DNA of 64,000 nucleotides from positions 1,178,001 to 1,242,000 of the forward strand of contig NZ_CP037864.1 in assembly GCF_004353845.1 (NCBI RefSeq), given 5' to 3'. The first letter of the stretch is position 1. The number at the start of each line of letters is the position of its first letter. The notes under the pieces are model-generated. The model saw nothing but the letters and a program-made list of their open reading frames with translations. It was not told the origin of the DNA and did not search any database. The translations under genes were made by a program, and so were the position numbers. This DNA comes from Citrobacter arsenatis. Its GTDB lineage: Bacteria > Pseudomonadota > Gammaproteobacteria > Enterobacterales > Enterobacteriaceae. Shown one piece after another: positions 55,069-63,807 of this stretch.

Positions 55069-56916
55069 GTGTTAAACCGTTATCCTTTGTGGAAGTATGT
55101 CATGCTGATCGTCGTTATTGTCGTCGGTCTGCTCTATGCGCTTCCCAACCTGTATGGTGAGGATCCGGCTGTTCAAATCACTGGCGTGCGCGGTGCCGCC
55201 GCCAGTGAGCAAACGCTGATCCAGGTCCAGAAAACGTTACAAGAAGATAAAATCACACCTAAGTCTGTGGCTCTGGAAGAGGGTGCTATTCTCGCGCGCT
55301 TTGACTCCACTGATACCCAACTGCGCGCACGTGAAGTGTTAATGGGCGTACTGGGCGATCAGTACGTCGTGGCGCTTAACCTTGCTCCGGCAACCCCGCG
55401 CTGGCTGGCAGCCATTCACGCAGAACCGATGAAACTCGGTCTTGACCTGCGTGGCGGCGTTCACTTCCTGATGGAAGTGGATATGGACACCGCGCTGAGT
55501 AAGTTGCAGGAACAAAATATCGATAGCCTGCGCAGCGATCTGCGTGAAAAAGGCATTCCTTACACTACCGTTCGCAAAGAAGATAACTACGGTCTGAGCA
55601 TCACTTTCCGTGATAGCAGCGCCCGTGATGAAGCTATCTCTTACCTGAGCAAGCGCCACCAGGATCTGGTTATTTCCAGCCAGGGCAGCAATGCTCTGCG
55701 TGCGGTAATGACCGATGCGCGCCTGAGCGAAGCCCGTGAATACGCGGTACAGCAGAACATCAACATTCTGCGTAATCGTGTTAACCAACTGGGTGTTGCT
55801 GAGCCGGTGGTACAACGTCAGGGTGCTGACCGCATTGTGGTCGAACTGCCGGGTATTCAGGATACTGCACGGGCGAAAGAAATTCTGGGCGCAACCGCGA
55901 CGCTGGAGTTCCGTCTGGTAAATACCAACGTTGACCAGTCTGCTGCGGCATCCGGGCGTGTTCCGGGTGATTCCGAAGTGAAACAGTCTCGTGAAGGTCA
56001 GCCGGTTGTGCTGTATAAACGCGTGATCCTGACCGGTGACCACATCACCGACTCCACTTCCAGCCAGGACGAATATAATCAGCCGCAGGTTAACATCTCG
56101 CTGGATAGCGCGGGTGGTAACATCATGTCCAACTTCACCAAGGACAATATCGGTAAGCCGATGGCGACCCTGTTCGTGGAGTACAAAGACAGCGGTAAGA
56201 AAGATGCCAACGGTCGCGCAGTGCTGGTGAAACAGGAAGAGGTGATTAACATCGCCAACATTCAGTCTCGCCTGGGCAACAGCTTCCGTATCACCGGTAT
56301 CAACAACCCGAACGAAGCGCGTCAGCTTTCTCTGCTGTTACGTGCCGGTGCGTTGATTGCGCCGATTCAGATTGTTGAAGAACGTACCATCGGCCCAACC
56401 CTGGGTATGCAGAACATTAAACAGGGTCTGGAAGCATGTCTGGCCGGTCTGGTGGTGTCTATCCTGTTCATGATCTTCTTCTATAAGAAGTTCGGTCTGA
56501 TTGCGACCAGCGCGCTGATTGCTAACCTGGTGCTGATTGTCGGTATCATGTCATTGCTGCCGGGTGCTACGCTGAGTATGCCGGGGATTGCGGGGATCGT
56601 CTTAACCCTTGCTGTCGCGGTCGATGCGAACGTACTGATCAACGAACGTATCAAAGAAGAGTTGAGTAACGGGCGTTCGGTGCAGCAGGCCATCAATGAA
56701 GGTTATGCGGGCGCATTTAGCTCCATCTTTGATGCGAACATTACGACGCTGATTAAGGTCATTATCCTGTACGCAGTCGGCACCGGGGCAATTAAAGGGT
56801 TCGCGATTACTACCGGTATTGGGGTAGCGACGTCGATGTTTACCGCAATTGTCGGTACACGTGCCATCGTAAACCTGTTGTATGGCGGCAAGCGCGTCAA
56901 AAAGCTGTCAATCTGA
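55069..56916 (+). CDS. secD: Protein translocase subunit SecD
   Basis: SecD works with SecF to use the proton gradient to pull proteins across the inner membrane. The 615 residues equal E. coli. A first membrane segment (residues ~9-27) is followed by a large periplasmic P1 domain (LGLDLRGGVHFLMEVD, VNQLGVAEPVVQRQG) and then five more segments in the C-terminal third with VDANVLINERIKEE, an RND motif. It starts at GTG, as in E. coli, after AAAGGGAA. secF begins ten bases after its stop. Confidence 0.97.
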   Translation: MLNRYPLWKYVMLIVVIVVGLLYALPNLYGEDPAVQITGVRGAAASEQTLIQVQKTLQEDKITPKSVALEEGAILARFDSTDTQLRAREVLMGVLGDQYVVALNLAPATPRWLAAIHAEPMKLGLDLRGGVHFLMEVDMDTALSKLQEQNIDSLRSDLREKGIPYTTVRKEDNYGLSITFRDSSARDEAISYLSKRHQDLVISSQGSNALRAVMTDARLSEAREYAVQQNINILRNRVNQLGVAEPVVQRQGADRIVVELPGIQDTARAKEILGATATLEFRLVNTNVDQSAAASGRVPGDSEVKQSREGQPVVLYKRVILTGDHITDSTSSQDEYNQPQVNISLDSAGGNIMSNFTKDNIGKPMATLFVEYKDSGKKDANGRAVLVKQEEVINIANIQSRLGNSFRITGINNPNEARQLSLLLRAGALIAPIQIVEERTIGPTLGMQNIKQGLEACLAGLVVSILFMIFFYKKFGLIATSALIANLVLIVGIMSLLPGATLSMPGIAGIVLTLAVAVDANVLINERIKEELSNGRSVQQAINEGYAGAFSSIFDANITTLIKVIILYAVGTGAIKGFAITTGIGVATSMFTAIVGTRAIVNLLYGGKRVKKLSI

Positions 56917-56926
56917 GGAGTGCGAA

Positions 56927-57898
56927 GTGGCACAGGAATATACTGTTGAACAATTGAACCACGGCCGTAAAGTCTGGGACTTTATGCGCTGGGACTACTG
57001 GGCTTTCGGCATTTCAGGTTTTCTGCTGATCGCGGCCATCGTGATTATGGGCGTGCGCGGCTTTAACTGGGGTCTCGATTTCACTGGTGGTACGGTCATT
57101 GAAATCACGCTGGAAAAACCAGCGGAAATGGACGTGATGCGCGATGCGCTGGAGAAAGCGGGCTTCGTTGATCCGCTGCTGCAGAACTTCGGCAGCAGTC
57201 ACGACATTATGGTACGTATGCCGCCAACTGAAGGTGCAGACGGCGGTCAGGTGCTGGGTAGCAAAGTGTTGAGTGTGATTAACGAATCCACCAACCAAAA
57301 CGCAGCGGTGAAGCGAATTGAATTCGTGGGTCCGAGCGTGGGTGCAGACCTGGCACAAACCGGTGCAATGGCGCTGATGGCGGCGCTGATCTCCATCCTG
57401 GTGTACGTCGGTTTCCGCTTTGAGTGGCGACTGGCAGCAGGGGTAGTTATCGCGCTGGCGCACGACGTGATTATCACACTTGGGATCCTGTCGTTGTTCC
57501 ATATCGAGATTGACCTGACTATCGTCGCATCACTGATGTCGGTAATCGGTTACTCGCTGAACGACAGTATCGTTGTATCTGACCGTATTCGTGAAAACTT
57601 CCGCAAAATTCGTCGCGGTACGCCTTACGAAATCTTTAACGTGTCACTGACTCAAACGCTGCACCGTACGTTGATTACGTCCGGTACAACGTTGATGGTT
57701 ATTCTGATGCTGTTCCTGTTCGGTGGTCCGGTACTGGAAGGCTTCTCGCTGACGATGCTGATCGGTGTTTCCATCGGTACTGCGTCTTCTATCTACGTAG
57801 CATCGGCGCTGGCGCTGAAGCTGGGTATGAAGCGTGAGCACATGCTGCAGCAGAAGGTCGAGAAAGAAGGGGCGGATCAACCGTCGATTCTGCCTTAA
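56927..57898 (+). CDS. secF: Protein translocase subunit SecF
   Basis: SecF is the partner of SecD. The 323-residue length equals E. coli when begun at GTG (residues AQEYTVEQLNHGRKVWDF) after a GAGGAG ribosome site; a longer frame starting at ATG 45 bp earlier overlaps secD and is rejected. There are six membrane segments, the periplasmic loop FTGGTVIEITLEKP, and the conserved SLNDSIVVSDRIREN. A strong terminator follows. Confidence 0.97.
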   Translation: MAQEYTVEQLNHGRKVWDFMRWDYWAFGISGFLLIAAIVIMGVRGFNWGLDFTGGTVIEITLEKPAEMDVMRDALEKAGFVDPLLQNFGSSHDIMVRMPPTEGADGGQVLGSKVLSVINESTNQNAAVKRIEFVGPSVGADLAQTGAMALMAALISILVYVGFRFEWRLAAGVVIALAHDVIITLGILSLFHIEIDLTIVASLMSVIGYSLNDSIVVSDRIRENFRKIRRGTPYEIFNVSLTQTLHRTLITSGTTLMVILMLFLFGGPVLEGFSLTMLIGVSIGTASSIYVASALALKLGMKREHMLQQKVEKEGADQPSILP

Positions 57899-57920
57899 CC
57901 ATTAAGAGTGAAGATACTGG

Positions 57921-57950
57921 AATCCCGATCGTAAGGTCGGGATTTTTTTT
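57921..57950 (+). terminator. Terminator of the yajC-secDF operon
   Basis: An 8-bp stem, AATCCCGA and TCGGGATT, with an 8-base loop is followed by T8, 23 bp after the secF stop. Confidence 0.92.
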
Positions 57951-57994
57951 GCCTGTGATTTAGCGGCAGGCCATTATCTTTTTCTGTCATCACA

Positions 57995-58032
57995 CTACTG
58001 ACAGTATGCTGTCAGTAGCCCTGTCTTATAGT
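57995..58032 (+). promoter_or_regulatory. Perfect palindrome and -10, likely operator of the VOC/WYL operon
   Basis: CTACTGACAG-TATG-CTGTCAGTAG (57995-58018) is a perfect 24-bp palindrome. A TATAGT -10 hexamer lies at 58027-58032; the -35 would fall inside the palindrome, so a bound regulator would block or tune the promoter. The WYL-type regulator encoded at 58456 in the same operon is the natural candidate. Confidence 0.65.
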
Positions 58033-58066
58033 CCTTCTGAGATTACCCACACAGGCAGGAGGAAGT

Positions 58067-58432
58067 ATGAACAACGTAATTAACTGGTTTGAAATCCCCG
58101 TGGCACAAATGGATCGCGCTATCGCTTTTTATGAGCCAGTGATGCAGGTTTCTTTGCGTCGTGAGAATATGGACTGCGCCGAGCTGGCCGTATTTCCGCA
58201 TCAGGATCCCGCACCCGGCGGGGCGCTGGCTAAGTTTGACGGTATTACGCCTTCAGCGCAGGGCGCTATTATTTATTTGCATACGGACAATTTAGTGGCA
58301 ACGCTTGAACGCGTCGCTACTGCTGGCGGTCAGTGTGTGTTTGGCCCACTCGAACTGGGGCAGGACATTGGTACGATTGCGCTATTTACTGACAGCGAAG
58401 GCAATCGTGTTGGCTTACATCAACCCGCGTAA
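58067..58432 (+). CDS. VOC-fold (glyoxalase/bleomycin resistance-like) protein
   Basis: The 121-residue protein has the two beta-alpha-beta halves of the VOC superfamily: INWFEIPVAQMDRAIAFYEPVM at the start and DIGTIALFTDSEGNRVGLHQP at the end. It resembles the small PhnB/YdhX-like group, whose members bind metals or small molecules; a lyase or binding role cannot be assigned. An AGGAGG ribosome site precedes the ATG. It is first in a two-gene operon, 23 bp before a WYL regulator. E. coli has yajD at this place instead. Confidence 0.87.
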   Translation: MNNVINWFEIPVAQMDRAIAFYEPVMQVSLRRENMDCAELAVFPHQDPAPGGALAKFDGITPSAQGAIIYLHTDNLVATLERVATAGGQCVFGPLELGQDIGTIALFTDSEGNRVGLHQPA

Positions 58433-58455
58433 TATTTTCAGGACTGAGGATTAAA

Positions 58456-59148
58456 ATGACCCGACGCGCCGACCGCTTGTTTCAGATTGTACAAATCCTG
58501 CGTGGCAGGCGAGTAACAACGGCGGCGCTGCTGGCAGAACGTCTTGAGGTTTCTGAACGGACGATTTATCGCGATATCCGCGATCTCTCTTTATCCGGTG
58601 TGCCCATTGAAGGCGAAGTGGGCAGCGGATACCGCTTAATGGCCGGGTTTGATCTGCCACCGTTGATGTTAACGCATCACGAATCAGAAGCATTGATGGT
58701 AGCGATTCGGCTGTTGAAAACATGGGGCGGGGATTCACTCTCACAAGCGCTGGAATCCGCGCAGGAAAAAGTGCTGGCGATATTGCCGCCAGAGAGTCGG
58801 CGCAGGGCCGAGCAAACGCGGATTTTTGCGCCAGATTTTGGTAATCAGCCGCATTCCCGTAGTGGGTTCGATCTCATTCATCGTGCGGTTTCGGCGCAGC
58901 AGACGCTGGCGCTGCATTATCGCGATGAGTCCGGGAACCTCTCCTGGCGCGACGTTCAGCCGCTGGGCTTGTTTTTCTGGGGCGAACACTGGCTGCTGGT
59001 TGCCTGGTGCGAGAAGCGTGACGATTATCGCTGTTTTCGCGTTGATCGATGTCTGAAGATCACGCCTCTCAACAGGCACTTTCGCGAATCGGCGGATCGC
59101 TCGCTAAGTGACTTTTTACGTAAAGTACGCTGCGAAGATCAGCCATAA
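58456..59148 (+). CDS. YafY-like transcriptional regulator, HTH plus WYL domain
   Basis: The 230-residue protein has an N-terminal winged helix-turn-helix of the HTH_11/DeoR type (TTAALLAERLEVSERTIYRDI, about residues 20-42) and a C-terminal WYL-type ligand-sensing domain (LALHYRDESGNLSWRDVQPLG...HWLLVAWCEKRDDYRCFRVDR, about 150-200). E. coli YafY is the nearest family I recall. It is cotranscribed with the VOC gene and probably autoregulates through the palindrome at 57995. The inducer is unknown. Confidence 0.87.
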   Translation: MTRRADRLFQIVQILRGRRVTTAALLAERLEVSERTIYRDIRDLSLSGVPIEGEVGSGYRLMAGFDLPPLMLTHHESEALMVAIRLLKTWGGDSLSQALESAQEKVLAILPPESRRRAEQTRIFAPDFGNQPHSRSGFDLIHRAVSAQQTLALHYRDESGNLSWRDVQPLGLFFWGEHWLLVAWCEKRDDYRCFRVDRCLKITPLNRHFRESADRSLSDFLRKVRCEDQP

Positions 59149-59172
59149 AAAAGCCAGCGTTTAAGCTGGCTT
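59146..59172 (-). terminator. Terminator of tsx (and of the convergent regulator gene)
   Basis: An 8-bp stem, AAGCCAGC and GCTGGCTT, with a 6-base loop. On the minus strand it ends in TTTTTT, making a good tsx terminator; on the plus strand only a weak T tract follows. Confidence 0.85.
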
Positions 59173-59193
59173 GTCTACGATAAATCGTCTGGA

Positions 59194-60057
59194 TTAGAAG
59201 TTGTAACCTACGACCAGGTAACCACCCCAACCGGTAGATTTCGCGCTGAAGTCGCCTTCGCCCCAGTTCAGAGTATCTCCACCTTTCCACTGGCCGCCGT
59301 TATGGAAGTAACGCGCTACTACGGAGTAGTGCCAGTGATCGTAGTTCAGCGCCAGGACGTGGCTGGAAGCGATAGAGTTGCTGGTGCGGTTCGGGTCATC
59401 ACCCAAATCTGAGCCCCAGTCGAAGTTGGTGAAGCCGATGTAGGTCAACTGACCGCCCCAAACCTGGGTGATCGGCACAAAGTATTTCACTTTGAAACGG
59501 TAGCCATCCCACTCGTTTTCGTTGGATGCGCCATAGTTCTGCCACTGGTATTTAGCATACACGTTCAGGGACAGGCCCATCGGCAGACCGGTATCGATAT
59601 CGGTACCCAGACCCATATACCAGGTGCTCTGGCGGCTGGCTTTGTTGTCACCCATATCGTAGATGTAGTTGTTGGCGAAATACCATTCTTTGAACGGACC
59701 AAAGCTCAGGTCAGCACCGGTCAGTTTGTCGATGGAGAAACGCGGTTCGATTTCCATAAACAGCGGAGAACCATCAGACCAGATGCCTTTATCGTTGCCG
59801 TTACCCCAGTCGAAGGTTTTCGGAATATCGATGTAGCCATAGAAGTCAAACCAGTCTTTTTTGGCAAACGCTTCGTATTCCAGATACACGTCGTTGTTCA
59901 GTTTCGGAGAGAAACGGGTGTGGTAGCTACCTACCACGTTGACACTCTGGTGCCACCAGTCGGACAGATATTGCGGTTTGTCATTTTCTGCTGCGTTGGC
60001 AGTAAAAGACGAGGAGAGCGCCAGCACTGCACCGGCTGCAAGTAATGTTTTTTTCAT
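59194..60057 (-). CDS. tsx: Nucleoside-specific outer-membrane channel Tsx
   Basis: Tsx is a monomeric 12-strand barrel that lets nucleosides cross the outer membrane and serves as a receptor for phage T6 and colicin K in E. coli. The 287-residue precursor (E. coli 294) has a signal peptide ending SSFTANA|AEND and a barrel with a C-terminal aromatic, VVGYNF. I start at MKKTLLAAGAV; the frame is open 23 codons upstream, into the edge of the ERIC repeat. The ribosome site is weak. The promoter lies about 210 bp upstream, on the far side of the ERIC element. Confidence 0.95.
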   Translation of the reverse strand: MKKTLLAAGAVLALSSSFTANAAENDKPQYLSDWWHQSVNVVGSYHTRFSPKLNNDVYLEYEAFAKKDWFDFYGYIDIPKTFDWGNGNDKGIWSDGSPLFMEIEPRFSIDKLTGADLSFGPFKEWYFANNYIYDMGDNKASRQSTWYMGLGTDIDTGLPMGLSLNVYAKYQWQNYGASNENEWDGYRFKVKYFVPITQVWGGQLTYIGFTNFDWGSDLGDDPNRTSNSIASSHVLALNYDHWHYSVVARYFHNGGQWKGGDTLNWGEGDFSAKSTGWGGYLVVGYNF

Positions 60058-60116
60058 ATGTATGCCACTGTTTGAAATCCCTTTCGGGATAGAAAAATGC
60101 GCAATTTGCGTTTCTA

Positions 60117-60238
60117 TACACTTCATCCTTCAAGCCGCCTCTTTGTTGGCTGCCTTTGCTCACCCCTGTCACTTACTGATGTAAGCTCCGAGGATTCACG
60201 CAGTTGCCGCCTCGATGCGTCTTGCATGATTTTGTGTA
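60117..60238. repeat. ERIC element in the tsx leader
   Basis: A 122-bp element with ends TACAC and GTGTA contains the ERIC core GCTCACCCCTGTCACTTAC and ATGTAAGCTCCGAGGATTCAC, close to the sequences used for ERIC typing. It lies between the tsx promoter (-10 near 60266-60271) and the tsx start, so it should be transcribed into the tsx 5' leader. Confidence 0.9.
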
Positions 60239-60265
60239 GAAATATTTCGTGTTTCTTCGGAGCCT

Positions 60266-60308
60266 ATTATAAAAATCATTGTTCACAAAAATATGTCTTG
60301 TTTCACAG
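60266..60308 (-). promoter_or_regulatory. tsx promoter with tandem CRP/CytR-type half-sites
   Basis: Read on the minus strand, TGTGAAACAAGACATA is followed by TTTTTGTGAACAATG and then TATAAT (60271-60266). The two TGTGAA half-sites are 20 bp apart. This layout matches the E. coli tsx P2 promoter as I recall it, where CRP activates and CytR represses. The remainder of the 422-bp tsx-yajI gap holds the ERIC and a stem-loop after yajI. Confidence 0.72.
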
Positions 60309-60446
60309 TTCTATCATTTACGTAATCGATTGCGTTCACGTTTGCGTACTTTAGGCGGCGAATTGTACTGGCTCACATGAATGTTGCCAAGTTTTAACAG
60401 AAATATCGGTTATGTCAGGGGAGTAACAAAATGAGGCGGCATGATG

Positions 60447-60473
60447 TTGCGGAACGCACAAAACGTTCCGCAA
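60447..60473 (-). terminator. Stem-loop after yajI
   Basis: A 10-bp perfect stem, TTGCGGAACG and CGTTCCGCAA, with a 7-base loop begins 7 bp after the yajI stop. No T run follows on the minus strand, so its termination strength is uncertain. Confidence 0.55.
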
Positions 60474-60479
60474 AAAAGT

Positions 60480-61019
60480 TTATTGGCTAACAGGCTGAAC
60501 GTCGTGGATGCGAACAAATCCTAACTGGTCAGGAGTGAGGCCACTTATCTGCAGCGGAATGTCTACGTCGCTGGGGGCAAGAATACTTGCCGGGGCGTTG
60601 ATCAATTGGTTGTGAACGTTCACTTCCTGATAGTTGTCCGTGGTGCCCTGAATTTGTCCGTACTCAACGGTGGCGCTAAAGGCAGGTAACGGCGTGTTGG
60701 ATTCACCCTGAATCCGCAGCGTCAGGCGCGTGCCGTCGGCGTTTGGCGCAATATTGACCAGCGACATGCGTAGCGTGCCAATCTGGCTTTCCAGCCGTGC
60801 TGGGGTTTTGGACCCCGGCAACAGATAGACACCGCTGGTTGATTTAGCATTCAACATATTTTGTTGTGTAATTTTTACCGTTTCCTGATTAAGCTGCGTC
60901 ATCTCTTTATTTAGCGTGCTAACGCTTTGATGCATCTGGCGTACTTCGCTTTGCTGTGCGCAGGCGCTAAGACTAAAGAGACTTCCCACCAGGAGAATTC
61001 TTAGGTAACGTCTTGTCAT
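60480..61019 (-). CDS. yajI: Lipoprotein YajI
   Basis: The 179-residue protein equals E. coli YajI (DUF3251 family). A lipoprotein signal ends with the lipobox LSAC, followed by AQQSEVRQMHQSVSTLNKEM, a short coiled-coil-like region. The start at MTRRYLRILLVG follows GAAGGAAG; a longer frame extends far upstream, across the divergent nrdR promoter, and is rejected. Function unknown. Confidence 0.92.
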   Translation of the reverse strand: MTRRYLRILLVGSLFSLSACAQQSEVRQMHQSVSTLNKEMTQLNQETVKITQQNMLNAKSTSGVYLLPGSKTPARLESQIGTLRMSLVNIAPNADGTRLTLRIQGESNTPLPAFSATVEYGQIQGTTDNYQEVNVHNQLINAPASILAPSDVDIPLQISGLTPDQLGFVRIHDVQPVSQ

Positions 61020-61173
61020 TGTGATTACTTCCTTCATTGTCGCGATAGCATAATGGTAGTGCGCACTGAGCACGAAGGCATCGATCCTTTGTCTCAAAAG
61101 CGCTGCGCCTTTGTTGTCACGCCAGTTCAGGGTAAAATAGATTTCTGTTAACCACTGAGGTACAGGACGCCGT

Positions 61174-61623
61174 ATGCATTGCCCATTCTGTTTCGCCGTA
61201 GACACTAAGGTAATTGACTCTCGTCTTGTAGGCGAGGGCTCCTCAGTACGCCGCCGTCGGCAGTGTCTGGTCTGTAACGAACGTTTCACCACTTTTGAAG
61301 TGGCTGAACTTGTCATGCCGCGCGTTGTGAAAAGCAACGATGTGCGTGAACCCTTTAATGAAGATAAGCTGCGCAGCGGCATGCTCAGAGCGCTTGAGAA
61401 ACGCCCGGTTAGCGCAGATGACGTCGAAATGGCGTTGAACCATATCAAATCACAACTGCGTGCGACTGGCGAGCGTGAGGTACCTAGCAAGATGATCGGC
61501 AACCTGGTGATGGAGCAGTTGAAAAAGCTCGATAAAGTCGCCTACATCCGCTTTGCCTCGGTTTACCGGAGTTTCGAAGATATCAAAGAATTTGGCGAAG
61601 AGATTGCTCGCCTACAGGACTAA
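61174..61623 (+). CDS. nrdR: Transcriptional repressor NrdR
   Basis: NrdR represses ribonucleotide reductase operons according to ATP/dATP status. The 149 residues equal E. coli. A zinc ribbon at the N-terminus uses Cys3, Cys6, Cys31 and Cys34, followed by an ATP-cone domain (VVKSNDVREPFNEDKLRSGML). ribD starts three bases after its stop, as in the conserved nrdR-ribD-ribH-nusB order. Confidence 0.97.
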   Translation: MHCPFCFAVDTKVIDSRLVGEGSSVRRRRQCLVCNERFTTFEVAELVMPRVVKSNDVREPFNEDKLRSGMLRALEKRPVSADDVEMALNHIKSQLRATGEREVPSKMIGNLVMEQLKKLDKVAYIRFASVYRSFEDIKEFGEEIARLQD

Positions 61624-61626
61624 GCC

Positions 61627-62730
61627 ATGCAGGATGAATTGTACATGGCGCGCGCGCTGAAGCTTGCTGCGCGCGGACGTTTTACCACTCACCCTAATCC
61701 CAACGTGGGCTGCGTGATTGTGAAAGATGGGGAGATCGTCGGTGAAGGGTATCATCACCGTGCTGGCGAACCGCATGCTGAAGTCCATGCATTAAGGATG
61801 GCTGGAGAAAAAGCGCAAGGGGCAACCGCCTATGTCACGCTTGAACCCTGCAGCCATCACGGTCGCACGCCGCCATGCTGCGATGCGTTGATTGCCGCGG
61901 GCGTGACGCGTGTGGTTGCGGCGATGCAGGATCCCAATCCACAGGTAGCAGGCCGTGGCCTCTACCGTTTGCAGCAGGCGGGCATTGACGTCAGCCACGG
62001 GCTGATGATGAGCGAAGTTGAGCAGCTTAATAAAGGTTTTCTCAAGCGCATGCGTACCGGATTCCCGTATCTGCAGCTTAAGCTTGGCGCATCGCTTGAT
62101 GGGCGTACGGCGATGGCGAGCGGTGAAAGCCAGTGGATAACCTCTCCGCACGCGCGTCGCGACGTGCAACGGCTACGGGCGCAAAGTCATGCGATCTTAA
62201 CCAGCAGCGCGACGGTGCTGGCCGACGATCCTCAGCTTACCGTACGCTGGTCAGAGCTTGGGGAGTCAACCCAGGCGAGTTATCCGCAGGAAAATCTGCG
62301 CCAGCCAATCCGCATTGTTCTTGATAGCCAGAATCAGGTCACGCCGGAGCACCGTATTGTGCAACAGCCAGGAGAAACCTGGATTGTGCGGACTGAAGAC
62401 GACCCTCGTAGCTGGCCGGAGACGGTGCGCAGCCTGAAGGTGCCGGAACATAACGGGCATCTGGATCTGGTGGTGCTGATGATGCAACTGGGTAAACAGC
62501 AAATTAACAGCATTTGGGTTGAAGCTGGCCCTACGCTTGCGGGCGCGTTATTACAGGCCGGTTTGGTTGATGAGCTAATCGTGTATGTTGCGCCTAAACT
62601 GTTAGGCAGCGATGCACGAGGATTATGTGTGCTGCCAGGCCTTGAGAAACTGGCTGACGCACCCCATTTCAAATTCAATGAGATACGCCAGGTGGGCCCG
62701 GACGTTTGCCTGCATTTAACGACTGCGTGA
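61627..62730 (+). CDS. ribD: Bifunctional riboflavin deaminase/reductase RibD
   Basis: RibD carries out the second and third steps of riboflavin synthesis: deamination of the pyrimidine ring, then reduction of the ribosyl side chain. The 367 residues equal E. coli. The deaminase domain has the zinc motif HAEVHAL and PCSHHGRTPPCC (residues ~50-90); the reductase domain from ~145 carries LKLGASLDGRTAMASGES. It is tightly coupled to nrdR; ribH follows after 90 bp. Confidence 0.97.
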   Translation: MQDELYMARALKLAARGRFTTHPNPNVGCVIVKDGEIVGEGYHHRAGEPHAEVHALRMAGEKAQGATAYVTLEPCSHHGRTPPCCDALIAAGVTRVVAAMQDPNPQVAGRGLYRLQQAGIDVSHGLMMSEVEQLNKGFLKRMRTGFPYLQLKLGASLDGRTAMASGESQWITSPHARRDVQRLRAQSHAILTSSATVLADDPQLTVRWSELGESTQASYPQENLRQPIRIVLDSQNQVTPEHRIVQQPGETWIVRTEDDPRSWPETVRSLKVPEHNGHLDLVVLMMQLGKQQINSIWVEAGPTLAGALLQAGLVDELIVYVAPKLLGSDARGLCVLPGLEKLADAPHFKFNEIRQVGPDVCLHLTTA

Positions 62731-62820
62731 GGCTTTCTGATTTAGAGGAAGCAGCGCACAGAATATTATGATAAAATCCGCCCCCCTTACGGGGCCATAA
62801 ATCGAACCCGAAGGAAGAAT

Positions 62821-63291
62821 ATGAACATTATTGAAGCTAACGTTGCTACCCCGGACGCTCGCGTCGCCATCACCATTGCGCGTTTCAACAACTTTATCAA
62901 TGACAGCCTGCTGGAAGGTGCTATCGACGCCCTGAAACGTATTGGTCAGGTTAAAGATGAAAATATTACCGTTGTTTGGGTTCCTGGTGCATATGAGCTG
63001 CCGCTGGCGGCTGACGCACTGGCAAAAACCGGTAAATACGACGCGGTGATTGCGTTAGGTACGGTGATCCGTGGCGGTACCGCGCACTTCGAATATGTGG
63101 CTGGCGGTGCAAGCAATGGCCTGGCGCATGTCGCTCAGGACAGCGGCATTCCGGTAGCCTTCGGTGTTCTGACCACCGAAAGTATTGAACAAGCCATCGA
63201 ACGTGCTGGCACTAAAGCTGGCAACAAAGGCGCAGAAGCTGCACTGACTGCGCTTGAAATGATTAATGTATTGAAAGCCATCAAGGCCTGA
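62821..63291 (+). CDS. ribH: 6,7-dimethyl-8-ribityllumazine synthase
   Basis: This enzyme condenses the RibD pathway product with a four-carbon phosphate to make lumazine, the direct precursor of riboflavin; the subunits form a 60-mer shell. The 156 residues equal E. coli (also called RibE). Motifs include ARFNNFINDSLLEGAIDAL, WVPGAYELPLAA and GTVIRGGTAHFEYV. An AAGGAAG ribosome site precedes it, and nusB follows after 19 bp. Confidence 0.97.
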   Translation: MNIIEANVATPDARVAITIARFNNFINDSLLEGAIDALKRIGQVKDENITVVWVPGAYELPLAADALAKTGKYDAVIALGTVIRGGTAHFEYVAGGASNGLAHVAQDSGIPVAFGVLTTESIEQAIERAGTKAGNKGAEAALTALEMINVLKAIKA

Positions 63292-63310
63292 TTTTTGTAA
63301 GGGGAAATCC

Positions 63311-63730
63311 GTGAAACCTGCTGCTCGTCGCCGCGCCCGTGAGTGTGCCGTCCAGGCGCTCTACTCCTGGCAGTTGTCCCAGAACGACATCGCTGATGTT
63401 GAATATCAGTTCCTGGCGGAACAGGACGTTAAAGATGTCGACGTTCTGTATTTCCGTGAACTGCTGTCCGGGGTGGCGACTAACAGCGCGTACCTGGATG
63501 GATTAATGAAGCCTTACCTGTCTCGTCTGTTGGAAGAGCTGGGTCAGGTAGAAAAAGCCGTACTGCGTATTGCGCTGTTTGAACTGTCTAAACGTAGTGA
63601 TGTGCCGTACAAAGTGGCCATCAACGAAGCGATTGAACTGGCGAAAACCTTCGGCGCTGAAGATAGCCATAAATTCGTGAACGGCGTACTGGATAAAGCA
63701 GCACCTGTGATTCGCCCCAACAAAAAGTAA
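63311..63730 (+). CDS. nusB: Transcription antitermination factor NusB
   Basis: NusB binds boxA RNA with NusE in antitermination complexes, especially on rRNA operons. The 139-residue protein equals E. coli and starts at GTG after AAGGGGAAA. Conserved stretches are ARRRARECAVQALYSWQLS and VAINEAIELAKTFGAEDSHKFVNGVLD. It ends 77 bp before thiL, with a terminator-like hairpin between. Confidence 0.97.
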   Translation: MKPAARRRARECAVQALYSWQLSQNDIADVEYQFLAEQDVKDVDVLYFRELLSGVATNSAYLDGLMKPYLSRLLEELGQVEKAVLRIALFELSKRSDVPYKVAINEAIELAKTFGAEDSHKFVNGVLDKAAPVIRPNKK

Positions 63731-63737
63731 TTCCGAG

Positions 63738-63790
63738 GCCGGCTGGATGGTGGAACCTGTTTCCACTGTCCCCGGCTTTTTCTTTTTTTT
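63738..63790 (+). terminator. Nested hairpin between nusB and thiL
   Basis: An inner stem, GTGGAA and TTCCAC, sits inside an outer GCCGG and CCGGC pair, followed by TTTTTC and a T8 run. It starts eight bases after the nusB stop and may attenuate read-through into thiL. Confidence 0.65.
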
Positions 63791-63807
63791 CTGCTGAGGC
63801 ATAACGT

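Noticed and set aside
61020..61502. Extension of yajI upstream through the nrdR promoter
   Set aside because: It would place 161 residues before the lipoprotein signal and overlap nrdR antisense; the lipobox start at 61019 is decisive.
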